Shown piece after piece: positions 27,336 to 37,417 of a stretch of 64,000 bases of DNA (positions are counted from its first letter, which is position 1; the number at the start of each line of letters is the position of its first letter). Made by a program: the position numbers and the translations under genes. The stretch comes from Nematocida parisii ERTm1. Its lineage: Eukaryota > Microsporidia. The notes under the pieces were generated by a model. That model was not told where the DNA came from. It searched no databases and saw only the letters and a program-made list of their open reading frames with translations. Where the stretch lies: NCBI RefSeq assembly GCF_000250985.1, contig NW_013524650.1:156638-220637 (forward strand), read 5' to 3'.

Positions 27336-29624
27336 ATGCGCATGCACCAGTGCACAAAAGCACTTTATAATATAATTGGGCCAATAGCAGTACTTGTTAT
27401 ATCAACACTCGGTTTAGTGATATACTCAAAGAGTCTTTTTATGGAAAGGTCGCCAATACCAGAGAGCAATGAAAAGAAAGCACCTGCCATATACAAAAAA
27501 GGAGTTATTCTAGTCATGGATGGAGTAAGAGCAGATGCAATTCATGAAGTAAAAGAAGACAAAAAGACTTTGTATCATGATAATTTCTCTGTTCTAGAAA
27601 GAATTCCCAAAAAGGATGTATTTAAAGCAGTGAGCATGGCAGATCTACCAACTGGCACAGCAATGAGGATTCTCTCAACATTTTCGGGAATACCAACCAC
27701 TCTTCTTTCTGCACAACGATCATTTCACAAACAGAGTAGTGGAGTAGACAATTTTATAAGACAGCTGCAAATGAATGACAGATCATTCTTATTCTATGGC
27801 GATGAAACATGGACATATTTATTCCCAGAAATTAAAAAGAACATTGGGGAGATATACCATCCATATGGGCTCATTCCATTCAGTGAAGAAGAAAGGCTAA
27901 TCAAGCAGGCGTTAGAAGCACATGAGTCAAAAGATTACGTAATTATTCATTTAATATCACCAGATTCATATGGACATGTATACGGAACCAACAGCATACA
28001 GGTTAAAACAGCCTTGCAAATGATAGACCAATTTATTCATCAGCTATACAGCAACATGACTGATGAGTCATTCATTGCAGTGCTTTCAGACCATGGAGTA
28101 AATAATGATGGATCGCATGGAGGTACATCTCTTCCCGAAAAAGCTGCATCCTTTTTATTTATAGCAAAGGACATAGCGCCCGAAATAACTACAGAACAGA
28201 AGGTAGACAAAAGACAAATTACACAAGAAAGCAATACACACAAGAAATATAAAGATGAACTAGGTGAGCTAAATATCATTGAGCCAGTGAATATAATCTC
28301 ACAAAACGATATTTTACCAACGCTATGTGCTTTTATGGGCCTTGCAGTTCCATACAATTCGTCTGGCAGACTGATTCCTATTATTCCCGAAGAGAGAGAA
28401 GACATTTACTTTTTAGAGCTAGAAAGACAGAAAACTACTCTTTCTCACTTTTATGGCACAGAATACCTAAAACTCACTCCCAAGCTATCAGGCTCTTTAC
28501 TAAATGAACACTTTGGTGACGAGATTCATAAAATATTCCATAAATCCTCTATTTTTGGAATGGCAGTAGGTGTTTTGTTTCTATTAGCTGGGATAATGAT
28601 TCAGTTGGCTCTTGTGCAGCTAAGAGTATTCAAGCTATCCTTTGCTCTCTCAGTGTTTTCGATATCCATGGTAGCACATTCTGTACATTCGGTTATTCAT
28701 GAAGATGTGATCTCTTTAATAATGTGCATGGTTCTCTGCTATCCATTCTACTCAATCTTATCTCTAATAGTTCTTCCAGTTGTAAGCTTTGTTGCTGGCG
28801 AATTCCCATTACACTCCGTAGATAGGGTGGTATATATTAGATGGATTAAAAAGCTTCCCAGCCGATACCATATACCATCAATTGAGAAAACTCTTCTTTT
28901 CTTCTCATTCGCATTCTTTTTAGCACACTGGATGCGAATACCAGCTAAGAAATATGACTTAAGAAGCACTGGAGTGGTTTTGTTTGCAGTAAGCCAGTTC
29001 TTTTCTTTAGGAGTCCCCCACATGAGTAGATCCTTCTCGCTGTTTTTCTCTCCTCAAACACTTCCTATGCTACTTTACACTCCATTATCTGCCCTATCAT
29101 TTTTATATCTGTTCTGCCCTATTGTAAAAAAGTGCGTTGATACACCTATGCACAGCACACAAAAAGGGGCCTTCCTGTTTTTCTTGATAAAACTTATGTT
29201 TTTCATAACAGGGCATAACCACGCGCTCTCCTCTATTAACTGGGAGGCAGCCTTCCTTTTCTCCAGAAAGAGTATTCCTGGGGTTTCTGCAGTTTTTGTT
29301 GGTGCAGATCTTCTTCTTCCATTTATATACATTGCATATACACTTGGAACATCTCATCTTGAAACTTTAGCAATTATTGTTCTTCTACAAGGAATATGCG
29401 CAGTAATTGGATGGGTAGTCAACTTTTGGTTTTTAGGGCAGTCTCTGATGTGGTTTATATTTACAGGAAGAACCGTCTTTGAGTCATTCTTTTTTATTGC
29501 ATTCCTTACCGCCCAGCTGGGTCTATATGTAGTTGCACTATTACCAGATAAAACTGTTGCTTTCTCAAAAGAAATGAATGCTTGGAATCCTCTAAAGATA
29601 AAAGGAAAAAACCACGGAGAATAA
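27336..29624 (+). CDS. GPI ethanolamine-phosphate transferase (PIG-O/PIG-G type)
   Basis: 762 aa. One N-terminal TM (about 12-30) is followed by an alkaline-phosphatase-superfamily lumenal domain with metal/catalytic motifs VMDGVRAD (about 60-67), LPTGTAM (nucleophile Thr), FYGDETWTYLFP, DSYGHVYG and LSDHGVNNDGSHGG. A C-terminal multi-TM region (about 405-740) follows. The enzyme transfers ethanolamine phosphate from phosphatidylethanolamine to mannose of the GPI precursor in the ER. FYGDETW and SDHG..GSHG fit the GPI7/PIG-G and GPI13/PIG-O group better than Mcd4; which mannose it modifies cannot be told here. Confidence 0.88.
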   Translation: MRMHQCTKALYNIIGPIAVLVISTLGLVIYSKSLFMERSPIPESNEKKAPAIYKKGVILVMDGVRADAIHEVKEDKKTLYHDNFSVLERIPKKDVFKAVSMADLPTGTAMRILSTFSGIPTTLLSAQRSFHKQSSGVDNFIRQLQMNDRSFLFYGDETWTYLFPEIKKNIGEIYHPYGLIPFSEEERLIKQALEAHESKDYVIIHLISPDSYGHVYGTNSIQVKTALQMIDQFIHQLYSNMTDESFIAVLSDHGVNNDGSHGGTSLPEKAASFLFIAKDIAPEITTEQKVDKRQITQESNTHKKYKDELGELNIIEPVNIISQNDILPTLCAFMGLAVPYNSSGRLIPIIPEEREDIYFLELERQKTTLSHFYGTEYLKLTPKLSGSLLNEHFGDEIHKIFHKSSIFGMAVGVLFLLAGIMIQLALVQLRVFKLSFALSVFSISMVAHSVHSVIHEDVISLIMCMVLCYPFYSILSLIVLPVVSFVAGEFPLHSVDRVVYIRWIKKLPSRYHIPSIEKTLLFFSFAFFLAHWMRIPAKKYDLRSTGVVLFAVSQFFSLGVPHMSRSFSLFFSPQTLPMLLYTPLSALSFLYLFCPIVKKCVDTPMHSTQKGAFLFFLIKLMFFITGHNHALSSINWEAAFLFSRKSIPGVSAVFVGADLLLPFIYIAYTLGTSHLETLAIIVLLQGICAVIGWVVNFWFLGQSLMWFIFTGRTVFESFFFIAFLTAQLGLYVVALLPDKTVAFSKEMNAWNPLKIKGKNHGE

Positions 29625-29920
29625 AGTTGTCTCTATAAAAAGCTAATAAAAATACTGTGTTGTACTAATATATATATTGCTCTGCATAGGGTATTTAATC
29701 TTCTATATAACCCGAAATTCAATGCATTATACTCTTTGTACTATGTATATTGTATATTGTATTTAGTTATTAGCCGTTTAATTGAAATAAATATGTAATA
29801 AGCCTTGCACTGATTATAATACAATAATATTCAATTAAACGAAAAAATAAATTCTTAGTCTAACCGGCAGAATGTCTTTTATATGAAAAATAAAACATCG
29901 AAAATTTTGTGGAGAGAATA

Positions 29921-30325
29921 ATGACTTATGAATATAACCCGAAGTTATACAAAGAATACACAGAAATAATAGAATCTGTTGGAGTAGATATACCAAGCGA
30001 ACTAGAAGAAACATATAAAAAATACATAGAAGAGCAGATGAAAGCGTTCCCTTATGTTGATGAATCTGTCTTAAGAATGTACTCTCTTGTGTTTTTCTTA
30101 AAGTATGTTAAACAGTCTCAGGGGCCGCCAAGTTTAGGAGTGTATACTCCAAGCTAGAAATGCAGAAGAGATTAATTAGCAGGGCAATGGAATCAGTGAC
30201 TATTGATTTTGACAAACCACAGGCAGATTTCAATGTGATAGAAGACTGGAGTTCGCTGTACAGTATACATAAAAAGGGTATTAAAAACTTTTTCATGTCA
30301 CAAAACCAGACACCCACTAATTAGC
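29921..30325 (+). CDS. Small unknown protein, probably frame-broken
   Basis: The first frame (29921-30157, ATG at 29921) gives 78 aa, helical, Tyr/Glu-rich. After the GGGG at about 30120-30124 the coding sense appears to continue one frame over (GCC GCC AAG TTT AGG...) to a stop near 30323, adding about 65 codons of protein-like sequence with ordinary Lys/Asp/Trp content. Combined length would be about 135 aa. No family recognised. If the break is real, the product is the 78-aa truncated form. Confidence 0.5.
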
Positions 30326-30835
30326 GTGTTGCATGCAGATTTGTACACATTAAACAGAATTTTTGCTATATTTAATACCTACAGTTATAATAAAGTGACT
30401 TGTGTTTTAGTTGTCATATATTTCTATATATTTAGTTAACTTATGTGATATTTACAGATTTTCATTAAACTGTCCTAATAATGCAGCTATAAGTTATTCC
30501 AGATGTTTTTCAGGTTATACACAAATAAAATGGGTTTCTACGTGTTACAACAGCAATAACCTGATTTGGCTGATTTTTATTCTTTCATTTTTATTTCAAT
30601 GGGTTTTAATAAAAATAAATATGTACACACATGTAGAATGTTTTAATTTTATAGGTAGAAGACTTTATAAATCTATAAAATAAATAAAAACACATTTACA
30701 TTGTATACAGCACAGTATAAATATATAAAGAGAAATATGATTAAAACTGGATTAGAACATAATTATTACCACAGAGATAAGAAAAGAGTTAATTCAATTA
30801 TTAAGCACAGAACATGTATAAGAAAAACAATAAAC
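30326..30835. other. A+T-rich spacer
   Basis: About 510 bp. A 90-codon frame at 30411-30683 is not supported. No other feature seen. Confidence 0.4.
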
Positions 30836-31009
30836 TGTTTAATATAACTTGGTTACTTCCATGTACATTATTAAGACTCACTCAAATTTTTTATTATTCT
30901 CATCTTATATAGCTGTATAATTGGAAATTGAAGCTATATAAAAGACTTCGCGATTGTGGGCGTGAGGCTCTCATGTTAGACATGGCTCATCATATAATAG
31001 AAACCAACA
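30836..31009 (+). repeat. Dispersed repeat (type B) copy 3, diverged
   Basis: It begins TGTTTAATATAACTTGG and ends ATAATAGAAACCAACA. The middle (CAAATTTTTTATTATTCTC...TTATATAGCT) and end (AGACATGGCTCATCATATAATAGAAACCAAC) match the copies at 26212 and 36309 with many differences. Confidence 0.6.
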
Positions 31010-31245
31010 ATATATAGACAAAAATGTATGTTTAATGAAACACTTTGAAATTTATTAATGGAAGCAAGCATTTTCAGTATTTAGTGTACGCATTAATTGT
31101 TTATAAAACTGCTTTTAATAGAATCTGATATAACTTAAATTATATTGAAGTAGAATTGCTGCAACATAACCAGTTACTAAGCCTAATATAGCTTATTTCC
31201 TAATGAAAAGAAGTAGACAACCCTATACACTATATGCTTATTTTT
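31010..31245. other. Spacer downstream of the YTM1-like gene
   Basis: Nothing recognised; A+T-rich. Confidence 0.4.
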
Positions 31246-32304
31246 TTATTCATCAAATATATTGAACATTTTTAAACTGCTTCCCTCGGCAACAAACAGT
31301 CTTTTTCCAGATATTTTAATATCTGCAACAGGCGTGCTAAGTTCTATCTTATGAGTGCCAGTGTAATTTTCTTTGTCTCGCAAAAGAATGCTGTTTTTGT
31401 TTGAATACCCAAAGAATGTAGTTCCGCACTCAATTCTGGAAATAAACTCAACATCTGACTGATACTGCTTTTCCAGCCCACTCATACTGCATATGTATAT
31501 GCCACCACCTAGCCCGCCAGCATATATCTTCTCTCCCTCATACCCAGCAGCAGTGATTGGTGTAGGAAGACTATACTCAGTCTTCTTCCAGTCGCTTCCC
31601 TTGTATATCTCAATTATTCCTTCTATAATAGCAACTATTAGAACAATCTCGTCATTTATCACTCTGAAAATAGTTTTACCAATTTCTCCTCCTGCTTTAA
31701 ACCGTGTGGATTCTTTGTTGTCTGTTAAAATAACAATTTCATCTGAAGCCAGGCCAATTGCCAAATAGTTCTTGCAGTTTCCAATTGTTCTTATTGGCTG
31801 GTCTGCCTCAAATACAATTTCTCCTTTCTCAATGTCAACCACTTTATTTGTAGTGGTAAGAACATATATACCCTCTTCTGTTGAGGTAACTGCCCTAATT
31901 GGCTTGAATGAGTTAAACTCCTTTATTAGTTCAATTCCAGGACCAAGTGAATACTCTTTGGTTTCTCCAGTGGTAGTGCACACTATAACAGTGTCTATAT
32001 GAATCTCAGGATTTCTTCGTATTGAAATTGAAGTAATTGCACTGTCCACATCTATTTTGGCTGTCTCAGACATAATCTTTGTTACTGCAATGAACTCAAT
32101 CTCAAGAGTCTGCTCCTTCTCACACTCTGGAATTTTCTGAATCTGCTCTCCATTGTAGAAGAAGGCATAGGACTTGTCCTGATTTAAAAAACTGTTCAGA
32201 AACTGCTCCATCTGCGCAGGTGAGAAATCCTCTGCAACCTGCATTGGAGGAGTAACAAACTCCTTGTCTTTCATATTTCTGAATGTAACTATTACTTCAC
32301 TCAT
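31246..32304 (-). CDS. YTM1: Ytm1/WDR12-like ribosome biogenesis WD protein
   Basis: 352 aa. The N-terminal 75 residues resemble an NLE (ubiquitin-like) domain: IVTFRNM, F-F-YNGEQIQKIPE, TLEIEFI. The rest is a degenerate beta-propeller with repeated strand pairs (ITSISIRRNP...VIVCTTTGETKEY; GIYVLTTTNKVVDI; KIYAGGLGGGIYICSM) but few canonical WD dipeptides. Ytm1 acts with Nop7 and Erb1 in 60S assembly and is released by the AAA ATPase Rea1 via the NLE domain. It is divergent from an unknown gene (88 bp). Another NLE protein (Rsa4/Nle1) is possible, but that is longer. Confidence 0.65.
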   Translation of the reverse strand: MSEVIVTFRNMKDKEFVTPPMQVAEDFSPAQMEQFLNSFLNQDKSYAFFYNGEQIQKIPECEKEQTLEIEFIAVTKIMSETAKIDVDSAITSISIRRNPEIHIDTVIVCTTTGETKEYSLGPGIELIKEFNSFKPIRAVTSTEEGIYVLTTTNKVVDIEKGEIVFEADQPIRTIGNCKNYLAIGLASDEIVILTDNKESTRFKAGGEIGKTIFRVINDEIVLIVAIIEGIIEIYKGSDWKKTEYSLPTPITAAGYEGEKIYAGGLGGGIYICSMSGLEKQYQSDVEFISRIECGTTFFGYSNKNSILLRDKENYTGTHKIELSTPVADIKISGKRLFVAEGSSLKMFNIFDE

Positions 32305-32392
32305 TACAGGGGAACAAAATTCTTTTCTTAAATGTTTATATATCCAATAAGATAGAAAGAGATAAAGAAACCAATCGGAATTATTTTTTTAT

Positions 32393-33307
32393 ATGACTAC
32401 CGAATACGGAGAAAGCGGCCAGCAGAAAAGGTCTCAGCTTACTTCCAAGTGCACAGACGAAATGATAATAGAAGTAGTGAGCCAAGCGCCATTTATTTCA
32501 CATGCAGAGCTAGCAGACCTTTTAGGAGCAATAGATTCAGAAAGGCTAGAAGAGATAGCTAAGAACAACCCAAGTATTATGCACACCATATATGATATTC
32601 TTTTATTTCGGGCCACGCAGATAGACAGAGTAGAGCCACAGAAAATTAATAGCATGGTGTATACAGACTTTTCAACACCAAATACGCCTTACAGCATGTG
32701 GAGTAAGGACATTCTCAGATTTACAACAATTGATTTAAAATCAGCACAAAAACTTAGTGCTCTTCTGAGAAGAAAGTATAATGAGGTAAAGCCACATGAG
32801 ATAATGGACCTGTTGAGAAAGTTAGAGCACATGTGCACAGGAAGTGCATTTACCGCCCAGGAAAAAACTCTTTCATTGGCACTTTTAAATATAGCAGTGC
32901 TTGAGGGAAACATTTCACCAAGGTACATTCTTCATTTCTGCTCACTAATGAAGTGTATGCAGTATTTACCTGCAGACAGTACACTTCTTGAGTACTTTGA
33001 GAGGGAAGACATGTCTACTGCAGAGGAGGCAGTAATTTCAGCTATAAAAGAAAAAAGAGTGCAGAGCCACTGGGTTCTTAAACAGTTTTTACAAGCACAC
33101 TCAGAACGAGTTCTTTCTATATTCTATAAGATAAAAGACGATCTAATACAATACATAAAAGAAAATGAGGTTGAAAGGACTGTTTTACACCTAACACCTC
33201 TTTATATGTACAGCCAAGCGGAAGAAACAGAAGAGTGTATTTTTAGTGAATTTAAAGAAAACAGAAATATGCTTAAAGAAATGTGCCAAGAGCAAATATG
33301 GAACTAG
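32393..33307 (+). CDS. Unknown helical protein
   Basis: 304 aa, all-alpha, no TM, with few low-complexity segments. Contains EMIIEVVSQAPFISHAELADLLGA near the N-terminus and repeated Leu-rich helices after residue 100. HEAT/ARM-like or proteasome/COP9-like helical repeats are possible, but I cannot assign a family. Start context GAATTATTTTTTTATATG is strong. Confidence 0.7.
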   Translation: MTTEYGESGQQKRSQLTSKCTDEMIIEVVSQAPFISHAELADLLGAIDSERLEEIAKNNPSIMHTIYDILLFRATQIDRVEPQKINSMVYTDFSTPNTPYSMWSKDILRFTTIDLKSAQKLSALLRRKYNEVKPHEIMDLLRKLEHMCTGSAFTAQEKTLSLALLNIAVLEGNISPRYILHFCSLMKCMQYLPADSTLLEYFEREDMSTAEEAVISAIKEKRVQSHWVLKQFLQAHSERVLSIFYKIKDDLIQYIKENEVERTVLHLTPLYMYSQAEETEECIFSEFKENRNMLKEMCQEQIWN

Positions 33308-33796
33308 TCTAACCTAAAAATTTAGAAGTGTTCTATTTGTTATATTATTACTCATTTCATTCTGTATGTTGTTTTTACTTGGCTAATAGTGATATTCTGC
33401 ATCTGTTTGAAATAAAGGAGCACTTAATAGTATTTTCTGTATACAATTCATAATTCATGCATTTTCACATATTCTCCTAGTAAATTATTATAATTACTTC
33501 TAGTACTCTAATGTTTAGTTAATTGTACTATAGGTACAAATAGTATTCTATTTGGGCTAGTAAATTAAGAATATTTTTTTATAGCCACCAGCATAATATA
33601 ATATATATTTGGAACTTGGCCATAAACATAAATATTCTTAAGTACCCTTTTAATTTTAATTAAAAACTCTTCATTTTTATAATGTTTTGCTTAAATAAAG
33701 GAGATACTATTTAACCTCAATGTTTATTAATTATTCAATGTAATGAATGAGTATAATTAGAAAAGTATAAAATGAAGTTTTTTTGGTTATTCAACA
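33308..33796. other. Promoter region of the secreted hexokinase
   Basis: About 490 bp of A+T-rich DNA with no gene. TTTTTTTGGTTATTCAACA precedes the hexokinase ATG. Confidence 0.45.
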
Positions 33797-35245
33797 ATGA
33801 AGTTCAGGAGTAAATTAATAGCAATAATTTATGGGGTAATAATGGGGGGCATATGCAGCTGCAGTGCATCAACAAAAGAAGATAAAATAGAAATACTAAA
33901 GAACTTAGCGACAGATCTAATGGAACATCTTGAAGAGAGCGTAAGAGATACAAAGTCTTCTCTTATGCAGTCGCAATTTATTATGCAGCCAACTGGAGTG
34001 ACTGCTATTAATTCATGTGAGGACAGTAATGGTGCAGAAATTCTGTGTGCAGACTTAGGTGGCACTAGTCTAAAGCTGGATATATACAAAAAGGATGCAA
34101 ACAGCAGAAAACTATACAAAGTAACAAAGGATACAGTTAAACACATAATACCAAAAACAAAAGAGGATATAGGTGAGAGAACCATCTATGAATTTATGGC
34201 AGAGAAAATAAATGCATTTGTTGCAGAGAGGAGAGAGAAAATTGGCGGTGTGCATAACAAACCAATGCATGGAGCACTTACTTTTTCATATCCGCTTGAG
34301 AGACATGGGGATAAAATAAAAGTAACACGGTTTACAAAAAAGTTCAATTGGAAAAGAGTCACCACGGACGAGAGCATATCTGAGATACCACTAGACGAGT
34401 TAAACAAGCTGACTGCAGAGCATGTCAAGTTCAATGTAATTGTGAATGATACAACTGCGCTAGGCGCCTGGGCATGTTCAACATATGAAGATGCAATTGG
34501 TGGGTTTGTTTTAGGAACCGGTGTCAATTGCTCATATTTAGAGAATATGCAAATTATAACAAACGGCACACCTGAAAATGTGCGTGTAATTCTGAACACA
34601 GAGTGTGGAGGATTTGATTTTAAGGGGGTTCACGATCTTATGGATGACATTGATAAGGAGTTAGATGAGCAGGCAGAGAAAGAGAAAGGAGTTTATCTCT
34701 TAGAAAAGATGGTAGGAGGATTATACTTTGAAAAGTACATAAACCTATTCTTTACCAAGAAAGTACAGGAGATGCTAGGCAATAGTGAAGTAGAGTTAAT
34801 TATGATAAGAGACTTTAAAATAAAGAATAGTGAGCTATCACCAGAGCAAGTGGCTGAAAACATAACAAAGTTATTTAGCGAAACTTTTGTAGAAAAGTCT
34901 ACTTTAGATCAAATAATTAACTTGACTAATAACACCATTGAGAATACAGTTGACAGAAAGTACAGAATATGTGCGGGGCTTTTAGCAGGCATTATATGTA
35001 AACACAGAAGAAACAACAAAAACCAGAACACATACATATTTGGATTAACTGGATCCGGTTGTAACACAAAGGAATTCGAAGACCAAGTAATTAAGTACAT
35101 TTTAATGATACTAGGTAGTTTGGAAATAGAAGAATTAAACAAGATACAGATTCAGTTTAAATTCTCAGAAGAAGCATCCCTAGAAGGAGGAGCAAGTGCA
35201 TTTATAGACGCATACTATGGCAGTACTCTTGCAACACTAATTTGA
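33797..35245 (+). CDS. Hexokinase with secretion signal
   Basis: 482 aa. The N-terminus MKFRSKLIAIIYGVIMGG is a cleavable-type signal peptide (positively charged start, hydrophobic 6-19, small residues to about 25). Hexokinase motifs: phosphate loop ADLGGTSLKL (about 85-94), LTFSYPLE, glucose-binding TKKFNW, catalytic Asp in NDTTALGAW (about 217), LGTGVNCSY (about 239), TECGGFD and a C-terminal adenosine loop GSGCNTK. Microsporidian hexokinases, including Nematocida's, are known to carry secretion signals; the product is presumed to act in the host cell, boosting host glucose phosphorylation. Catalytic residues appear intact. Confidence 0.93.
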   Translation: MKFRSKLIAIIYGVIMGGICSCSASTKEDKIEILKNLATDLMEHLEESVRDTKSSLMQSQFIMQPTGVTAINSCEDSNGAEILCADLGGTSLKLDIYKKDANSRKLYKVTKDTVKHIIPKTKEDIGERTIYEFMAEKINAFVAERREKIGGVHNKPMHGALTFSYPLERHGDKIKVTRFTKKFNWKRVTTDESISEIPLDELNKLTAEHVKFNVIVNDTTALGAWACSTYEDAIGGFVLGTGVNCSYLENMQIITNGTPENVRVILNTECGGFDFKGVHDLMDDIDKELDEQAEKEKGVYLLEKMVGGLYFEKYINLFFTKKVQEMLGNSEVELIMIRDFKIKNSELSPEQVAENITKLFSETFVEKSTLDQIINLTNNTIENTVDRKYRICAGLLAGIICKHRRNNKNQNTYIFGLTGSGCNTKEFEDQVIKYILMILGSLEIEELNKIQIQFKFSEEASLEGGASAFIDAYYGSTLATLI

Positions 35246-35471
35246 TGTAAGATTATTCCCTATAAAATATATCATGCATGTATTAATAATTACATGGATA
35301 TATATACTGTCATAAATAAAATACAAAAGAATTATTTTAAACATAAAGATCTCTTTTAAGTCTAGTTATTTATACCAAGAAGCTATTTCTTCTTTTTATG
35401 TATGAAAACTTCTATTTTTCATAACTTGAAATATGGTCTTTATTGAAATTTAAAGGCTTCTATATAGTTTC

Positions 35472-35828
35472 TGTGGTGACACCACCACTCAAACGTGAGC
35501 CCCCGAGGGCGATCTGTTTACGCACCAGCTCGTGCGATGATCCAGCCTTTGCTTTGGCGGGGTCTATGAATCAGTATATCAACTTCTGACTATTTAACTG
35601 GAGCTCTTCCCCCAATTTAAGGGGGAGACTCAGGGAAGCATCGACGGCTTAACTTCAGCGCCAGGCCTAACTTCAGCACCAGGCCTAACACAACTGCGCC
35701 CGGGACTCCATGTACGCGCAGGCTTGGGTCGCTTCCTAAAGACAATAAAGAGCTTTTCTCTTTCACTCTCTTCTCTCTCTTGGCTACGCGGCAGGGCGGC
35801 GGTGGTGTTACTCCTCGTGAGTACGTCA
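35472..35828 (+). mobile_element. Solo LTR copy 2, without target duplication
   Basis: Starts TGTGGTGACACCACCACTC and ends GTGAGTACGTCA. It is homologous to the inverted copy at 15901-16240, including the CCCCCAATTTAAGGGGG hairpin and GACAATAAAGAGC polyadenylation signal. It is 17 bp longer because of a local duplication of the GGCCTAACTTCAGC-CCA unit (about 35664-35690). The flanking 5-mers (GTTTC and GGTAA) do not match. The left flank resembles the dispersed repeat; the right flank is directly the truncated large-family relic, so a rearrangement has occurred. Confidence 0.8.
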
Positions 35829-35832
35829 GGTA

Positions 35833-36620
35833 AATTATATTGCAGGTTTTATTCTTGAGACATATATTGACGGAAGACCTGATATAACTTCTATTCTAGA
35901 TCGGGAGTCATTGAAGACTGATGAAATGCTAGATAAATCCATAAAGAAGCTAAAACCTATTTCAGATATACTTGTATATCTGTCAGTTAAGCGTGCAGAC
36001 TCTGCACTTATTAAATTTATAATAGCGTATAGACAGATGAAAAATATATATAATAATTCACATTACATAGGTGAGCTAATAGAAGAAAACATGTCTAAAC
36101 AGGAAAAAATACATTTGTTGCAATGTCTAACTAAAAACGGATTGGCAAACCAAGTTACAAGTATAGTAAATAAAATCAAGGATACAAAAGAAATCAAAAA
36201 ATCAAATGATGGCATAACGATGTGTTTGGCATGTATGGATTACTATACACTCTATATCACACAGCTAATGCTTATAATATGCCCATACAAACAGGAATTA
36301 ATCGCCAGATAGAATAAATGAACTTATTCAAATTTTTTATTATTCTCGCCTTATATAGCTTTAATTTTCTATATAACAGCTCTATGCGGCTTGGTATAAG
36401 TTGGATGAGAGACTCTTGCATTAAGCATGGCTTATCATATGACAGAAACCAATCCAGTCCAATATCTAATCTATGTATATTAATGCTAAACTAACTAGAC
36501 CCTAGAAACAATGGCGAAGTACTATAATTTGATAATGCAGCTAAATAAACGATAAAAGCTTAATTAAAACCTACAAGACTACCAAAATTAACAAAAACTT
36601 ATTAGTAAATGATTTAATAA
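35833..36620 (+). pseudogene. Relic of the 713-aa large-family gene
   Basis: 35833-36210 repeats, in inverse orientation and at about 98-99% identity by eye, the gene segment 24065-24442 (residues about 535-660). The frame is open for 133 codons from an ATG at 35911, but the 5' two thirds are missing. After 36210 homology stops at a unique block containing the type-B repeat copy (36309-36453), then resumes near 36512 with the last few codons, stop codon and 3' flank of the parental gene (to about 36620). It is a 5'-truncated, internally replaced duplicate. The LTR abuts its 5' end. Confidence 0.85.
36309..36453 (+). repeat. Dispersed repeat (type B) copy 2, within relic
   Basis: AGAATAAATGAACTTATTCAAATTTT... 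to GACAGAAACCAA; close to the copy at 26212-26374 but lacking its first 10-20 bp and the CGGGTT motif pair. It sits inside the duplicated gene relic, so it arrived after or with the rearrangement. Confidence 0.65.
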
Positions 36621-36797
36621 GTAATTTAATTGTACCAACACAGTTACAGCATAAGTTCTGGTTTTTAGCAAATAACGCTAATTCTAGTACGAGGAAGAGT
36701 GTTTGATCCAATGGAACGAATCAGTATTAGAGCATTTATTCTATATAATATCTTCACAAAACTATAATGTAAGTTTATGTACATTTCTATGACTGAA

Positions 36798-37388
36798 TTA
36801 TTCGGGTGGCTGGCACTTTGGGCAAAGCCAATTTCCTCTGGGCGCACTGAATAGTCCCATGCACTCCATATGAAACCATGGAATTTCCATGTGAAATGCA
36901 TCGCATGCTATCATGTCGCCGTATGCAGGGCCATTGCATATGCAGTACTTGCCATCGCTTGGGAATGCCTCTTTGTCATCGCCACTTTTTATTCTTTTTG
37001 GATTATTTTTATTGGTCTTGAATATTCTCGGATTCTGTGTCTGAATTCCAAACTTTGGCTCATATGGCGACTCAAGCAAAAGCAGCTCTTGGTCGACTAA
37101 AGAAAGAACTGAATTTATTTCGGCTAAGAATGCCTTGGAGAGAGCTGTTCTGTCATCTAATAGCTTTTTATATGATTCGTGCACTTCTAGAGTTCTTTTT
37201 TCTGTCTCTTCATTCTCTATAAGCTTTGTAAATTCAATGCCAGATGACAAGAACTCTTTTCTTTCCTTCTCCGCTGTGTGGTATGAGTCTTTAAGAGAGT
37301 CTACATACTTGTTATATCTTTCCATTAATTCATCTGTCCTTTGTGTTACTCTTTCCAGTGCCTCCTGTGGTAATCTATTATTATCCAT
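36798..37388 (-). CDS. ING-family PHD-finger protein
   Basis: 196 aa. The N-terminal half is helical/coiled-coil (about 5-105, ING domain). The C-terminal PHD finger (about 147-193) has the ING-type Cys4-His-Cys3 ligands in YCICNGPAYGDMIACD, WFHMECMGL and NWLCPKC, with the aromatic residues for binding histone H3K4me3 (Tyr at YC, Trp in PWFH). ING proteins recruit NuA4/Rpd3-type acetyltransferase or deacetylase complexes to active chromatin. It is divergent from EDC3 with only 29 bp between ATGs. Confidence 0.93.
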   Translation of the reverse strand: MDNNRLPQEALERVTQRTDELMERYNKYVDSLKDSYHTAEKERKEFLSSGIEFTKLIENEETEKRTLEVHESYKKLLDDRTALSKAFLAEINSVLSLVDQELLLLESPYEPKFGIQTQNPRIFKTNKNNPKRIKSGDDKEAFPSDGKYCICNGPAYGDMIACDAFHMEIPWFHMECMGLFSAPRGNWLCPKCQPPE

Positions 37389-37417
37389 ATTTTAATTGAC
37401 TAATTTTTTTATACTCC
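37389..37417. promoter_or_regulatory. 29-bp bidirectional spacer
   Basis: The ING and EDC3 start codons face away from each other 29 bp apart, so each core promoter must overlap the other's 5' leader or coding sequence. The spacer contains AATTTTTTTATACTCC on the EDC3 side. Confidence 0.5.

Noticed and set aside
30411-30683. 90-codon plus-strand frame
   Set aside because: Biased Ile/Tyr/Asn/Ser composition, ends in A+T repeat, no start context; chance frame.
15901-35828. One complete retrotransposon bounded by the two LTRs
   Set aside because: The LTRs are inverted with respect to each other and the 19 kb between them holds ordinary host genes and no gag or pol sequence.
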